DNA of 64,000 nt from Mycobacteriaceae bacterium (GTDB taxonomy: Bacteria; Actinomycetota; Actinomycetes; Mycobacteriales; Mycobacteriaceae): the NCBI GenBank assembly GCA_019749805.1, contig JAIEPH010000006.1, forward strand, positions 1 through 64,000. The letters run 5' to 3'. A program made the position numbers and the translations under genes. The first letter of the stretch is position 1. Each line of letters begins with the position of its first letter. Below are positions 25,987 to 34,569 of this stretch, piece after piece. A model generated the notes under the pieces. That model worked only from the letters and a program-made list of their open reading frames with translations. It had not been told where the DNA came from and did not search any database.

Positions 25987-26595
25987 ATGGATCTCGGGTT
26001 GGCCGATTCGGCCGCGGTCGTCGTCGGAGGCGGCCGCGGCATGGGGCTTGCCACGGCCCGCTGCCTTGCCGCGGACGGCGCTCGGGTAGCCGTCGTCGGC
26101 AGGACGCAGCAGATACTCGACGCCGCCGCAACGGATTTGGCCGAACGGGGGAGTCCGGACGCGGTTGGGCTGGTGGCCGACACCTCCGATGCCGCGCAGG
26201 TGCAGCGGGTATTCGCCGAGTTGAGTGCGCGGTGGGGCGGCGAACTCAACATCCTCGTCAACGCGGTCGGCCCGGCGTCTGTCGGCACGTTAAACGACCT
26301 CACCGAAACTCTCGCTGTTGCTGGCCAAGGACGAGATCATGGTCAACGTCGTCTCGCCGGGCAGCATCGCGTCCGAGGCGTTGGTCGACTGGCCGTCGTC
26401 GGTCGGAGTCGACGGCAGCGATCCGTATGCGTTGATGTCAGCCATCGACGAGCACTTCGGGCATCCGGTGCACCTACCGCGCGCGCGCGTCTGCCCGACG
26501 AAATAGGTCCCGTCGTAGCGTTTCTCGCGTCGCGGCGAAATTCGTACATGACCGGTGCCAACGTCAACGTCGACGGGGGCTCCGACTTCACCTGA
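25987..26595 (+). pseudogene. Decayed short-chain dehydrogenase (internal deletion and frameshifts)
   Basis: The N-terminal part is a normal SDR (VVVGGGRGMGLATARCLAAD to ILVNAVGPASVGTLNDLTE, residues 1-105). At about 26305-26312 the frame jumps. The next 160 bp encode the SDR C-terminal region (LLAKDEIMVNVVSPGSIASE) only in the +1 frame. A (CG)6 tract at 26478-26489 returns the frame for the end (GPVVAFLASRRNSYMTGANV). The stretch with the catalytic Ser, Tyr and Lys is missing, about 60 residues. The frame stays open for 202 codons, but the product cannot be an active SDR. Confidence 0.82.
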
Positions 26596-26629
26596 GACTT
26601 CACCAGCGACTTCACCTGAGGAGGCAGCA

Positions 26630-27637
26630 GTGGCCACAGCCAAAGAGGCCCGTGAGTGGGCCCGCGGCAATCTGCGCGGGATCGGCAATTCCCTCTATAC
26701 GCCGTTCTGTGGCGACGACGGCGATGACATCGACTGGGATGCCTACCGAACGTTGGTGCGCTACTGCGTAGGTGAACTGCACCACCCCATGCTCTGGTGC
26801 ACCAGCGGCATCGCGGAGTTCTGGTCGTTGACGATCGATGAGCGAAAGCGGCTGCTGGAGATCGCTATCGAAGAGGGGCGCGCCGCCGACCCCGGTGTCG
26901 TCGTGCAAGCCTGCACTGCCGCGATGTCGGCGAAGGACTGCCTGGAACTGACGTTGCACGCGCAGCAGGCCGGGGCCGACATCGTCTACATCCAGACGCC
27001 CATGATGGAGGCACACGGCGGCGAGGGCGTGCTGAAGTTCTTTCGGTACATCGCCGACCGCAGCGATATCGCGCTGGGGATGTTCAACTCGCCGTCGTCG
27101 GGATACGTGTTGTCACCTGATGAGGGAGCGCGAATCTATGACGAGATCCCCGCGGTGTGCGCGACGAAGGAAGGCGCGTTCCGGCCGACGGCCAGCCGGC
27201 AGCTTCACAACCTAGCTCCCGACCTGACGATCTGGGAATGCGAGACGATCGTCTACCGGGCCGGCTGGCTACGCGCCGGCATCGTCGGCCCCGCTCAACT
27301 GGGCACGTCCGGCTATCTGTATGACACCCCGCAACGTCGGGTGTTCTCCGAATACTGGGAGCTCGTGTGGAGTGACAAGCTGTCCGAGGCGATCGATTAC
27401 GCGGAGAAAACGGGGATCGACCAGTTCACCGTCGACATCGGTGGGTGCTTCACGTGTTATCCGGGCCGGCCGGATTATTTCACGCACTGGGGTGGGGCTT
27501 TCAAGTACGCCGCGTCAGTCCTCGGGCTGCCCATCGGGTCGTACCCTCACTCGCGGCCACCGCAGGCCGAGGTGCCTGAAGAGGCCAAAGCCCAGATTGA
27601 CGCTGCGTATCGGCGGTTCGGTCTGGTGGGAGGCTGA
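26630..27637 (+). CDS. DapA/NAL-superfamily aldolase-type lyase
   Basis: A 335-residue TIM-barrel protein of the dihydrodipicolinate synthase/N-acetylneuraminate lyase superfamily. SNSLYTPF-like residues at the N-terminus and VCATKEGAF (about residue 180, Schiff-base Lys) mark the active site. MFNSPSSGYVLSP replaces the usual YNxPxxT. It should catalyse aldol or retro-aldol chemistry on a keto acid, possibly trans-o-hydroxybenzylidenepyruvate-type cleavage. GTG 26630 follows GAGGAGGCAGCA. A longer frame upstream reads through three GACTTCACC repeats and is rejected. It follows the decayed SDR on the same strand. Confidence 0.82.
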   Translation: MATAKEAREWARGNLRGIGNSLYTPFCGDDGDDIDWDAYRTLVRYCVGELHHPMLWCTSGIAEFWSLTIDERKRLLEIAIEEGRAADPGVVVQACTAAMSAKDCLELTLHAQQAGADIVYIQTPMMEAHGGEGVLKFFRYIADRSDIALGMFNSPSSGYVLSPDEGARIYDEIPAVCATKEGAFRPTASRQLHNLAPDLTIWECETIVYRAGWLRAGIVGPAQLGTSGYLYDTPQRRVFSEYWELVWSDKLSEAIDYAEKTGIDQFTVDIGGCFTCYPGRPDYFTHWGGAFKYAASVLGLPIGSYPHSRPPQAEVPEEAKAQIDAAYRRFGLVGG

Positions 27638-27663
27638 CCCGCTGTGAGCTTGCGGAAGGCGCT

Positions 27664-27680
27664 ACCGATAGGTGTACAGT
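27664..27680. promoter_or_regulatory. ACTGTAA-type operator, weak (site 3)
   Basis: ACCGATA-GGT-GTACAGT matches the consensus at 10 of 14 arm positions, with the right arm at 6 of 7. It lies 44 bp upstream of the GTG at 27724, the first gene of the seven-gene operon to 35580. Confidence 0.38.
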
Positions 27681-27723
27681 ATGCACATACATCCAGTTCG
27701 AGAAGCCTGAGGAGGGCCGACGG

Positions 27724-28608
27724 GTGAGCGTTGGAGATCGCGTCGCTGACCCTGTCGCCACCGACCGGAACGAACCGGTGCTCTACCAAGTCCTCGATAC
27801 CGGCGTCGCTGTCCTGACGCTCAACCGGCCAGAGCGAATGAATGGCTGGGGTGGCGGTCTGGCCACGACGTTCTACCTCCGTCTCGACGACGCCGAGGCC
27901 AATCCCGATGTTCGTGCCATCGTCGTCACCGGCCAGGGCCGCGCCTTCTGCGCAGGCGCGGACATGGGTGATCTCAACTCGATCGGCGCCGCCACCGTCG
28001 ACGCCGCAGCGGACACCGACGTCGGCAAGTTGGTCGGAGCACGTCACCCTCACTTCACGACCACGATGCGCAAGCCGATCATTGCGGCGATCAACGGCGC
28101 ATGCGCAGGCATGGGTATGACGATGGCATTGATGTGCGATGTGCGGTTCGCCGCTGACGGCGCGAAATTCACCACGTCCTTCGCCCGACGGGGACTGATC
28201 GCGGAGTACGGGATCTCCTGGATCCTGCCGCGCATTGTCGGTCAGGGTGTTGCGCTGGACCTGCTGCTGTCCGGCCGCGTCTTCCTGGCCGACGAGGCGG
28301 CGCACCTCGGCCTGGTCAAAGAGGTCGTCGCACCCGAAGAATTGCTGCCGCGGGCGATCGCCTATGCCGAGGACATCGCGGCCAATTGCGCGCCCAGCTC
28401 GCTGGCGGTGATCAAGCAACAGGTGTACGCAGACACCATGCGCGAAGTTTTCGACGCCAGCGACGAAGCCGAGAAGCTGATGCACGAATCCATGCAGCGT
28501 CCCGATTTCATCGAAGGCATCACGAGCTTCTTCGAGAAGCGCCGGCCCAACTTCCCGCCGCCGGCCCGAGGGCCGGCCAACGAACCGTTGAAAGGACAGG
28601 AGTCGTGA
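27724..28608 (+). CDS. Enoyl-CoA hydratase/isomerase (crotonase)
   Basis: A 294-residue crotonase: TLNRPERMNGWGGG, RAFCAGADMGDL (oxyanion region), then FARRGLIAEYGISWILPR and GVALDLLLSGR. The Glu in LIAEYG sits where PaaG-type isomerases carry Asp, so isomerisation or hydration by this acid is likely. GTG 27724 has GAGGAGGGCC upstream. It is the first gene of the operon with two amidohydrolases, an acyl-CoA synthetase, a FadE pair and an epimerase, coupled by GTGA to the next gene. Confidence 0.9.
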   Translation: MSVGDRVADPVATDRNEPVLYQVLDTGVAVLTLNRPERMNGWGGGLATTFYLRLDDAEANPDVRAIVVTGQGRAFCAGADMGDLNSIGAATVDAAADTDVGKLVGARHPHFTTTMRKPIIAAINGACAGMGMTMALMCDVRFAADGAKFTTSFARRGLIAEYGISWILPRIVGQGVALDLLLSGRVFLADEAAHLGLVKEVVAPEELLPRAIAYAEDIAANCAPSSLAVIKQQVYADTMREVFDASDEAEKLMHESMQRPDFIEGITSFFEKRRPNFPPPARGPANEPLKGQES

Positions 28609-29816
28609 AAACCCTGGACTACATGGCCATCGACGTCGACAACCACTATTACGAGACGATCGACTCGTGCACTCGCCACCTGCCCAAGGAGTTCAAGCGT
28701 CGCGGCGTGCAGATGCTGACCGAGGGCAAGCGCACGTTCGCCGTCATGGGAGGTGTGGTCAATCACTTCATCCCGAATCCGACATTTGATCCGATCATCG
28801 AACCGGGCTGCCTGGATCTGTTGTTTCGCGGGGAAATCCCCGAAGGCGTTGACCCGGCATCACTGATGAAGGTCGACCGGTTGCCCGATCATCCCGAGTA
28901 TCAGAATCGCGACGCCCGGGTGAAGGTCCTGGACAAGCAGAACCTCGAAACCGTATTCATGCTGCCGACTTTCGCATGCGGCGTGGAGGAAGCCCTCAAG
29001 CACGATATCGACGCAACCATGGCCACGGTGCACGCGTTCAATCTGTGGCTGGACGAGGACTGGGGCTTCGATCGCCCCGATCACCGGTTCCTGTCGGCGC
29101 CGATCATCTCGCTGGCCGATCCTGACAAGGCTGTGGAAGAGGTCGAGTTCGTCCTGTCCCGCGGCGCCAAGAACGTCTGTGTGCGGCCCGCGCCGGTCCC
29201 GGGCCGGGTCAAGCCACGCTCACTGGGTGACCCGTTGCACGATCCAGTGTGGGCCCGGCTGGCCGAGGCCGGCGTTCCGGTGATCTTCCACCTGTCCGAC
29301 AGCGGCTATCTCGCGATCGCGGCATTGTGGGGCGGTAAGGCCACTTTCGAGGGATTCGGCAAGAAGGATCCGTTGGACCAGGTGCTGCTCGACGACCGCG
29401 CCATCCACGACGCGATGGCCTCGATGATCGTGCATCAGGTCTTCACCCGGCACCCGAAGCTCAAGGTCGCGAGCATCGAGAATGGCTCGTATTTCGTCTA
29501 CCGGTTGATCAAACGGCTCAAGAAGGCCGCCAACACCGCGCCGTACCACTTCAAAGAAGATCCGGTCGAACAGCTGAAGAACAACGTCTGGATCGCGCCG
29601 TACTACGAGGACGACGTCAAAGAGCTCGCCGCGACGATCGGAGTCGACAAGATTCTGTTCGGCTCGGACTGGCCGCATGGCGAGGGTCTGGCCGATCCGA
29701 TGACCTTCACCGCCGATATCCCGCAGTTTCCCGAGTTCAGCTACGAGGACACCCGAAAGGTGATGCGCGACAACGCACTCGAGCTGCTTGGTGCGAACGT
29801 GACGGCCTCCGCCTAG
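28605..29816 (+). CDS. Amidohydrolase-2 family TIM-barrel metal-dependent hydrolase/decarboxylase
   Basis: A 403-residue amidohydrolase_2 protein. The metal-binding N-terminal strand is IDVDNHYYE. The barrel contains VIFHLSDSGY (metal His) and FGSDWPHGEG (Asp) near residue 350. Members of this family hydrolyse C-N or C-C bonds or decarboxylate. In mycobacterial catabolic clusters they occur in several copies with unknown substrates. GTG 28605 overlaps the preceding stop (GTGA). The long frame upstream of it lies inside the crotonase. Confidence 0.86.
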   Translation: MKTLDYMAIDVDNHYYETIDSCTRHLPKEFKRRGVQMLTEGKRTFAVMGGVVNHFIPNPTFDPIIEPGCLDLLFRGEIPEGVDPASLMKVDRLPDHPEYQNRDARVKVLDKQNLETVFMLPTFACGVEEALKHDIDATMATVHAFNLWLDEDWGFDRPDHRFLSAPIISLADPDKAVEEVEFVLSRGAKNVCVRPAPVPGRVKPRSLGDPLHDPVWARLAEAGVPVIFHLSDSGYLAIAALWGGKATFEGFGKKDPLDQVLLDDRAIHDAMASMIVHQVFTRHPKLKVASIENGSYFVYRLIKRLKKAANTAPYHFKEDPVEQLKNNVWIAPYYEDDVKELAATIGVDKILFGSDWPHGEGLADPMTFTADIPQFPEFSYEDTRKVMRDNALELLGANVTASA

Positions 29817-29818
29817 CC

Positions 29819-31435
29819 ATGGGCGAATGGACCATCGGGGCGGTGCTCGACGCGATCGCCGAGGCCGTACCCGACCGACTGATGACCGTCTGTGGCACGC
29901 GTCGCAGCACGTTCGGCCAGTCGGCGGAACGGACCCGTCGACTGGCCAATTTTTTGGCCGCCCAGGGCTTGGGCGCACACCGAGAACGGGACGAGCTGCA
30001 GAACTGGGAGTGCGGACAGGATCGCGTCGCACTTGTCATGCACAACGATCTCTACCCCGACGCGGTCATCGGCTCGCTCAAGGCGCGAACCGTGCCGGTC
30101 AATGTGAACTACAACTACGCCCCGCGCGAGGTTGCCGAACTTCTCGAATATCTGCGCCCCCGCGCAGTCATCTATCACCGCTCGTTCGGACCAAAGTTCG
30201 CCGACGTGCTCCCGCCTGCCGCGGCGGACGTGATGATCGCGGTCGACGACGACAGCACCGCCCCGCTCCTGCCCGGCGCCATCAGCTTCGAAGACGCTCT
30301 GGCACAGGGCGATACGGATCACGATCTCGCGCCTTCACCGGATGACGTGATGATGGTGTGCACCGGTGGGACCACCGGCCGCCCGAAGGGTGTGATGTGG
30401 CGGCAGAGCGACACCTACGTGGTGTCCATGAACGGCGCCGACCATGAGACCGTCGACGAGATTCACGCCAAGCTCGGATTCGAAGGTCAGCCGTGGTTCG
30501 CGGTATCCCCGCTGATGCATGCGGCGGGCATGTGGACGGCATTCGCGGGACTCCTCAACGGGTTGCCGATCGTCCTCTACGACAAGACACGCTTCGACCC
30601 GGTTGCGGTACTCGAGACTGCCGAGCGTGAGAAGGTCGGGATGATGACGATGGTCGGTGACGCCTACGCGGGCCCGCTGGTGGAGGAGCTGCGCGCCGGT
30701 TCCTACGATCTGTCGTCGATGTATGCGATAGGCACCGGCGGAGCGGCGACCAATCCGAAACACCAAGAGGCTCTTCTGGAATTGCTGCCGCAGATCACCC
30801 TGATCAACGGATACGGCTCGTCGGAGACCGGGAACGTGGGCTTCGGGCGCAGCCAGCACGGAGACCAGAAGGACACTTTCGTACTCAGGGAGGGTGCGCT
30901 GGTCCTGTCTGAGAACTACAGCCGCTTCCTGCAACCGGGGGAGCAGGAGGTCGGCTTCGTCGCGCGCGCGGGGCGTATCCCGCTCGGGTACTTCGACGAC
31001 GAGGCCGCCACCCGGAAGACGTTCCCCGTCGTCGAGGGGCGGCGGGTGGTGATCTCCGGGGACCGTGGCTCGCTGGCTGCCGATGGCTCGTTGCAGTTGT
31101 TCGGCCGAGATTCCCTCGTCGTCAACACCGGAGGTGAGAAGGTCTTCGTCGAAGAAGTCGAGGAAGTGCTGCGCGCGTATTCGGGGGTGGCCGACGCGTT
31201 GGTGGTCGGGCGTCCGAGCGAGCGTTGGGGTGAAGAACTCGTCGCCCTCGTGGCCCTGAGGGAGGCCGTCGACGTCACACCAGAACAGCTTCATCGTCAG
31301 TGCACGTCGCAGCTCGCGCGATTCAAGGCGCCGAAGGCGTTCATCATCGTCGATCAGGTTCGTCGGCTCGGAAACGGTAAACCGGACTACCGCTGGGCGA
31401 AAGCCACTGCCGTGCAAGAGGCGTCGCTGACATGA
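29819..31435 (+). CDS. Acyl-CoA synthetase (FadD-type ANL ligase)
   Basis: A 538-residue ligase: CTGGTTGRPKGVMWRQSD (P-loop), LINGYGSSETGNVGFG, ISGDRGSLAADGSLQLFGRD and the C-terminal catalytic Lys in LGNGKPDYRW. It is similar in layout to the ligase at 46120-47790 (both have CTGGTTG/YTGGTTG, GSSETG and GKxDYRWA), so these two form a subfamily distinct from the three tandem ligases. It starts 2 bp after the amidohydrolase stop and overlaps the next gene by ATGA. Confidence 0.92.
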   Translation: MGEWTIGAVLDAIAEAVPDRLMTVCGTRRSTFGQSAERTRRLANFLAAQGLGAHRERDELQNWECGQDRVALVMHNDLYPDAVIGSLKARTVPVNVNYNYAPREVAELLEYLRPRAVIYHRSFGPKFADVLPPAAADVMIAVDDDSTAPLLPGAISFEDALAQGDTDHDLAPSPDDVMMVCTGGTTGRPKGVMWRQSDTYVVSMNGADHETVDEIHAKLGFEGQPWFAVSPLMHAAGMWTAFAGLLNGLPIVLYDKTRFDPVAVLETAEREKVGMMTMVGDAYAGPLVEELRAGSYDLSSMYAIGTGGAATNPKHQEALLELLPQITLINGYGSSETGNVGFGRSQHGDQKDTFVLREGALVLSENYSRFLQPGEQEVGFVARAGRIPLGYFDDEAATRKTFPVVEGRRVVISGDRGSLAADGSLQLFGRDSLVVNTGGEKVFVEEVEEVLRAYSGVADALVVGRPSERWGEELVALVALREAVDVTPEQLHRQCTSQLARFKAPKAFIIVDQVRRLGNGKPDYRWAKATAVQEASLT

Positions 31436-32295
31436 GCCAGAGAGCGATTGATTGCCTGGTCAACGTCCACTTTGGCGAGACCGAGAAGCAGCCCGAGTTC
31501 ATGCTCAAGGTGCGCGACGACTACTTCAAGGGACCGCAGTCCCTCTACGACCAGGTCGAACTCGAGCAGCTGCTCGAGGAGATGGACGAGCGCGGCGTGG
31601 AGAAGGCCATCCTGATGGACAACCTGACGAAGCCGTCGGTGACGGCCCGCAAATTCGTCGATCAGCGACCCGACAAATTCGCCCTCGCCATGGGCGGGGT
31701 GAATCTGCTGCGGCCCATGCCGTCGCTGCGAGAACTCACCGCCGTCGTGCGGGATATGCCGGTGGCGTATACGGCAGTGGGACCCAGCTTTTGGGGCGAC
31801 GGCCAATACCCGCCGAGCGACGCCGTGTATTACCCGCTCTACACCAAATGCGCTGAGCTCGGGCTGCCGCTGTGCGTCAACACCGGGCTGCCGGGGCCGC
31901 CGATCCCGGGGGAGGCGCAGAACCCGATTCACCTCGACCGGGTCTGCGTGCGATTCCCCGAGTTGAAACTCTGCATGATTCACGGGGCCGACCCGTGGTG
32001 GGATGTCGCGATCCGACTCATGATCAAGTACAACAACCTGCGACTCATGACGTCGGCGTGGTCGCCGAAGCGGCTGCCGGACAGCCTGCTGCACTTCATG
32101 CGCACCCGCGGGCCCGACAAGGTGATCTTCGCTTCGGACTGGCCGGTACTGAGAATGCATCGGGTGGTACCCGAGGCGCTGGCGCTGGACCTGCCTGCCG
32201 AGGTGCTGGACAACTACCTCTACAACAACGCACAGGATTTCTTTTTCGGGGTCCGAGAGGATCGCCGCGGACGCGAACAGCAAGGGGAACATTGA
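31432..32295 (+). CDS. Amidohydrolase-2 family protein (shorter type)
   Basis: A 287-residue amidohydrolase_2 barrel, shorter than its neighbours in the window. The N-terminal motif reads IDCLVNVHFGE, where the usual H-x-H pair is N-V-H. MIHGADPWWD carries the next metal His and IFASDWPV the Asp. Metal binding may therefore be altered. ATG 31432 overlaps the stop of the acyl-CoA synthetase. It ends 2 bp before the FadE pair. Decarboxylation or ring hydrolysis of a CoA-linked or free acid is the best guess. Confidence 0.82.
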   Translation: MSQRAIDCLVNVHFGETEKQPEFMLKVRDDYFKGPQSLYDQVELEQLLEEMDERGVEKAILMDNLTKPSVTARKFVDQRPDKFALAMGGVNLLRPMPSLRELTAVVRDMPVAYTAVGPSFWGDGQYPPSDAVYYPLYTKCAELGLPLCVNTGLPGPPIPGEAQNPIHLDRVCVRFPELKLCMIHGADPWWDVAIRLMIKYNNLRLMTSAWSPKRLPDSLLHFMRTRGPDKVIFASDWPVLRMHRVVPEALALDLPAEVLDNYLYNNAQDFFFGVREDRRGREQQGEH

Positions 32296-32297
32296 CG

Positions 32298-33362
32298 ATG
32301 GACCGTTACGAACTGCGGAGGCTGGACTACAGCCTGTCGGACGACCACGAGGCGATACAGTCCGCGTATCGGGAATTCTTCAAGACGCACTGCCCGATCG
32401 AAACCGTCCGCGCCGCCGAGGAATCCGGATTCGACAAGAGTCTGTGGGAACGCCTGTGCGCCATGGGTGCAACCAGCATGGCGCTGCCCGAATCCCGCGG
32501 AGGAGACGGCGCCACACTCGTCGACCTGACGCTGGTGGCTGAGGAACTCGGCCGGGCGCTGGCCCCGGTTCCGTGGATCGATCACGTCTGTGCGGCACGC
32601 CTGCACGCACGGCTCGGCACGGTGGAACCCGACGTGGTCAACGGTAAGCAGCTCGTCGCGCTCGATCCTCGACACGACAACGTGTCGGGTGTCCGCCTGA
32701 TCCCGACCGGCTCGATCGCGGATCACATCATCGTCCGCGACGGCGACGACGTGGTGCGCCTGACGTTCGGAACCCGTCCGGCCAAGGTCGACAACATCGG
32801 AAAGATGCCAATGGCATGGGTCGATCCCAGTGCGGCCGATGACCGTACCGTCCTGGGCAGCGGTCCGGAGGCGTTGACCGAATATCAACGGGCACTCGAC
32901 GAATGGCGGGTGCTCGCCGCTGCAGCGCTGGTCGGACTCGTCGAGGAGACGATGACCATCGCCGCCGAGTTCGCCAAGTCTCGCTACACACTCGGTGTCC
33001 CGATCTCGACGCTGCAGGGTATCTCGCATCCCCTCGCCAACATCGCCATCACGGTGCAGGGCGGACGCAACCTGGCGCGGCGCGCCGCGTGGTTCCTCGA
33101 CAACGAGCCCGACGAGCGTCCCGAGCTGGCGCCGTCGGCGTTCGTGTTCATGGCCGAAGAGGCCTCGAAGGCGGCGACGATGGCGGTTCATGTTCAAGGC
33201 GGTCTTGGTGTTTCGGCTGAAGCAGCCGCCACCGCCTATCTGGTGCGGGCACGCGGGTGGTCGTTGGCCGGCGGCGACCCCGGCGTCACCGCCAAATACA
33301 TCGCGGAGATCGTCGCGGCCCGGGAAACACCGATGAGCGCTCGCGCGAAGAGTGAAGGATAG
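32298..33362 (+). CDS. Acyl-CoA dehydrogenase-like protein (FadE partner subunit)
   Basis: A 354-residue acyl-CoA dehydrogenase fold. It has the helical N-domain, a short middle domain and a C-domain with SRYTLGVPISTLQGISH in place of R-x2-FG. The C-terminus reads WSLAGGDPGVTAKYIAE and lacks the GT-x-E catalytic segment. It is followed 12 bp later by a complete FadE. This reproduces the small-plus-large FadE arrangement seen at 110-2480, and the two should form one heteromeric dehydrogenase. ATG 32298 is preceded by GGGGAACATTGACG. The longer upstream frame is antisense to nothing real but overlaps the amidohydrolase and is rejected. Confidence 0.84.
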   Translation: MDRYELRRLDYSLSDDHEAIQSAYREFFKTHCPIETVRAAEESGFDKSLWERLCAMGATSMALPESRGGDGATLVDLTLVAEELGRALAPVPWIDHVCAARLHARLGTVEPDVVNGKQLVALDPRHDNVSGVRLIPTGSIADHIIVRDGDDVVRLTFGTRPAKVDNIGKMPMAWVDPSAADDRTVLGSGPEALTEYQRALDEWRVLAAAALVGLVEETMTIAAEFAKSRYTLGVPISTLQGISHPLANIAITVQGGRNLARRAAWFLDNEPDERPELAPSAFVFMAEEASKAATMAVHVQGGLGVSAEAAATAYLVRARGWSLAGGDPGVTAKYIAEIVAARETPMSARAKSEG

Positions 33363-33374
33363 GTAATCAGCGCA

Positions 33375-34568
33375 ATGGATTTCTCACGGGTCGAACTCTC
33401 CGTCGACGATCAGGCCTTCCTCGAGGAGGCGCGCGCCTTCCTGCGCGCCCACGTCACGGACGAGGTGATCCGCCGTGATCGCGAGACCGGCGACAATTTC
33501 GACGAGGGCGTGCATTTGGCGCTCGGTGAAGCGGGCTACCTGGAGAAGGAATGGAAGCCGGAATCGGAGGGCGGTTTCGATCGCCTCCGGGCCCGGATCT
33601 GGGCCCTGGAGAAGCGCCGCGCCCACGTGCCGTGGGTCACCTCGGGCACCACCGCCATGATCGCGCGCTCGGTGGAGAAGTTCGGCTCACCCGAGCTCAA
33701 AGCCGAGGTGATGCCGCAGGTTTACAGCGGCCATGCTCGACTCTGCCTTGGCTACACCGAACCCGAGGGCGGCTCCGACGTCGCAACTTGCAAGACCCGC
33801 GCGGTGCGTGACGGCGACGGGTGGGTGATCAACGGATCGAAGATGTTCACCACCGGCGCACACAACTGCCAATACGTCTTCCTGATCACCAATACCGACC
33901 CGACGGCACCGAAACACAAGAGCCTGACCATGTTTCTCGTTCCGTTGGACTCACCGGGTATCGAGATCCAGGGTGTGCGGACCGTCGACGGCGACCGCAC
34001 GAACATCGTCTATTACAGCGATGTCCGCGTCGACGACAAATACCGGCTTGGCGAAGTGAATGACGGCTGGACCGTGGTGCGCGAACCGCTCAACGTCGAG
34101 CACGGTGCGGTGGAAGCCGCGCGGGACGGTCTGCAGGACGTGTCGATCATGATGCACCAGGCCGGATTCATGGCGACCGCGGTCGACAAGGCGGCTGCCA
34201 AGGTCGCCGAGACGGGACCCGACGGCCGTCGCCTGATCGACGACGGCGCGGTCTCCTACCGGCTGGGCCGAAGCGTCGCCCGGATGGAGGCGGCCCTGAG
34301 CGCGCCGAGCATCTTCGGACGTGTCGCGCTTGCCCAGACCATGCGCGACATCTCACCGGATCTGATGGACATCCTCGGCACGCCGGCCTCGCTGCCGATC
34401 GGCACGGACGGGGCGGCCGACGATGGCGCCGCCGAGTACGTCTACCGGTTCGCGCCGCTGGTCGGCATCTACGGTGGCACCCTCGAGGTGTTCCGAAACA
34501 TGATCGCGCAGTACGCGCTTGGCCTCGGTAAACCGGCATACGCACCGGTCACCAAGAAGGCGTCGTAG
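33375..34568 (+). CDS. Acyl-CoA dehydrogenase (FadE, catalytic chain)
   Basis: A 397-residue dehydrogenase: LGYTEPEGGSDVATC (substrate strand, about residue 125), INGSKMFTTGAHN, and IYGGTLEVFRNMIAQ near the C-terminus, with the Glu expected of the catalytic base. It is the partner of the 354-residue chain just upstream. It lacks the R-x2-FG motif in its C-domain, which the partner may complement, as in mycobacterial heteromeric FadE enzymes. One base separates its stop from the next ATG. Confidence 0.9.
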   Translation: MDFSRVELSVDDQAFLEEARAFLRAHVTDEVIRRDRETGDNFDEGVHLALGEAGYLEKEWKPESEGGFDRLRARIWALEKRRAHVPWVTSGTTAMIARSVEKFGSPELKAEVMPQVYSGHARLCLGYTEPEGGSDVATCKTRAVRDGDGWVINGSKMFTTGAHNCQYVFLITNTDPTAPKHKSLTMFLVPLDSPGIEIQGVRTVDGDRTNIVYYSDVRVDDKYRLGEVNDGWTVVREPLNVEHGAVEAARDGLQDVSIMMHQAGFMATAVDKAAAKVAETGPDGRRLIDDGAVSYRLGRSVARMEAALSAPSIFGRVALAQTMRDISPDLMDILGTPASLPIGTDGAADDGAAEYVYRFAPLVGIYGGTLEVFRNMIAQYALGLGKPAYAPVTKKAS

Positions 34569-34569
34569 T

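Noticed and set aside
26584..26619. Three GACTTCACC repeats as the coding start of the DapA-like lyase
   Set aside because: They are a small tandem duplication around the stop of the decayed SDR. The lyase start is GTG 26630 with GAGGAGG just before it.
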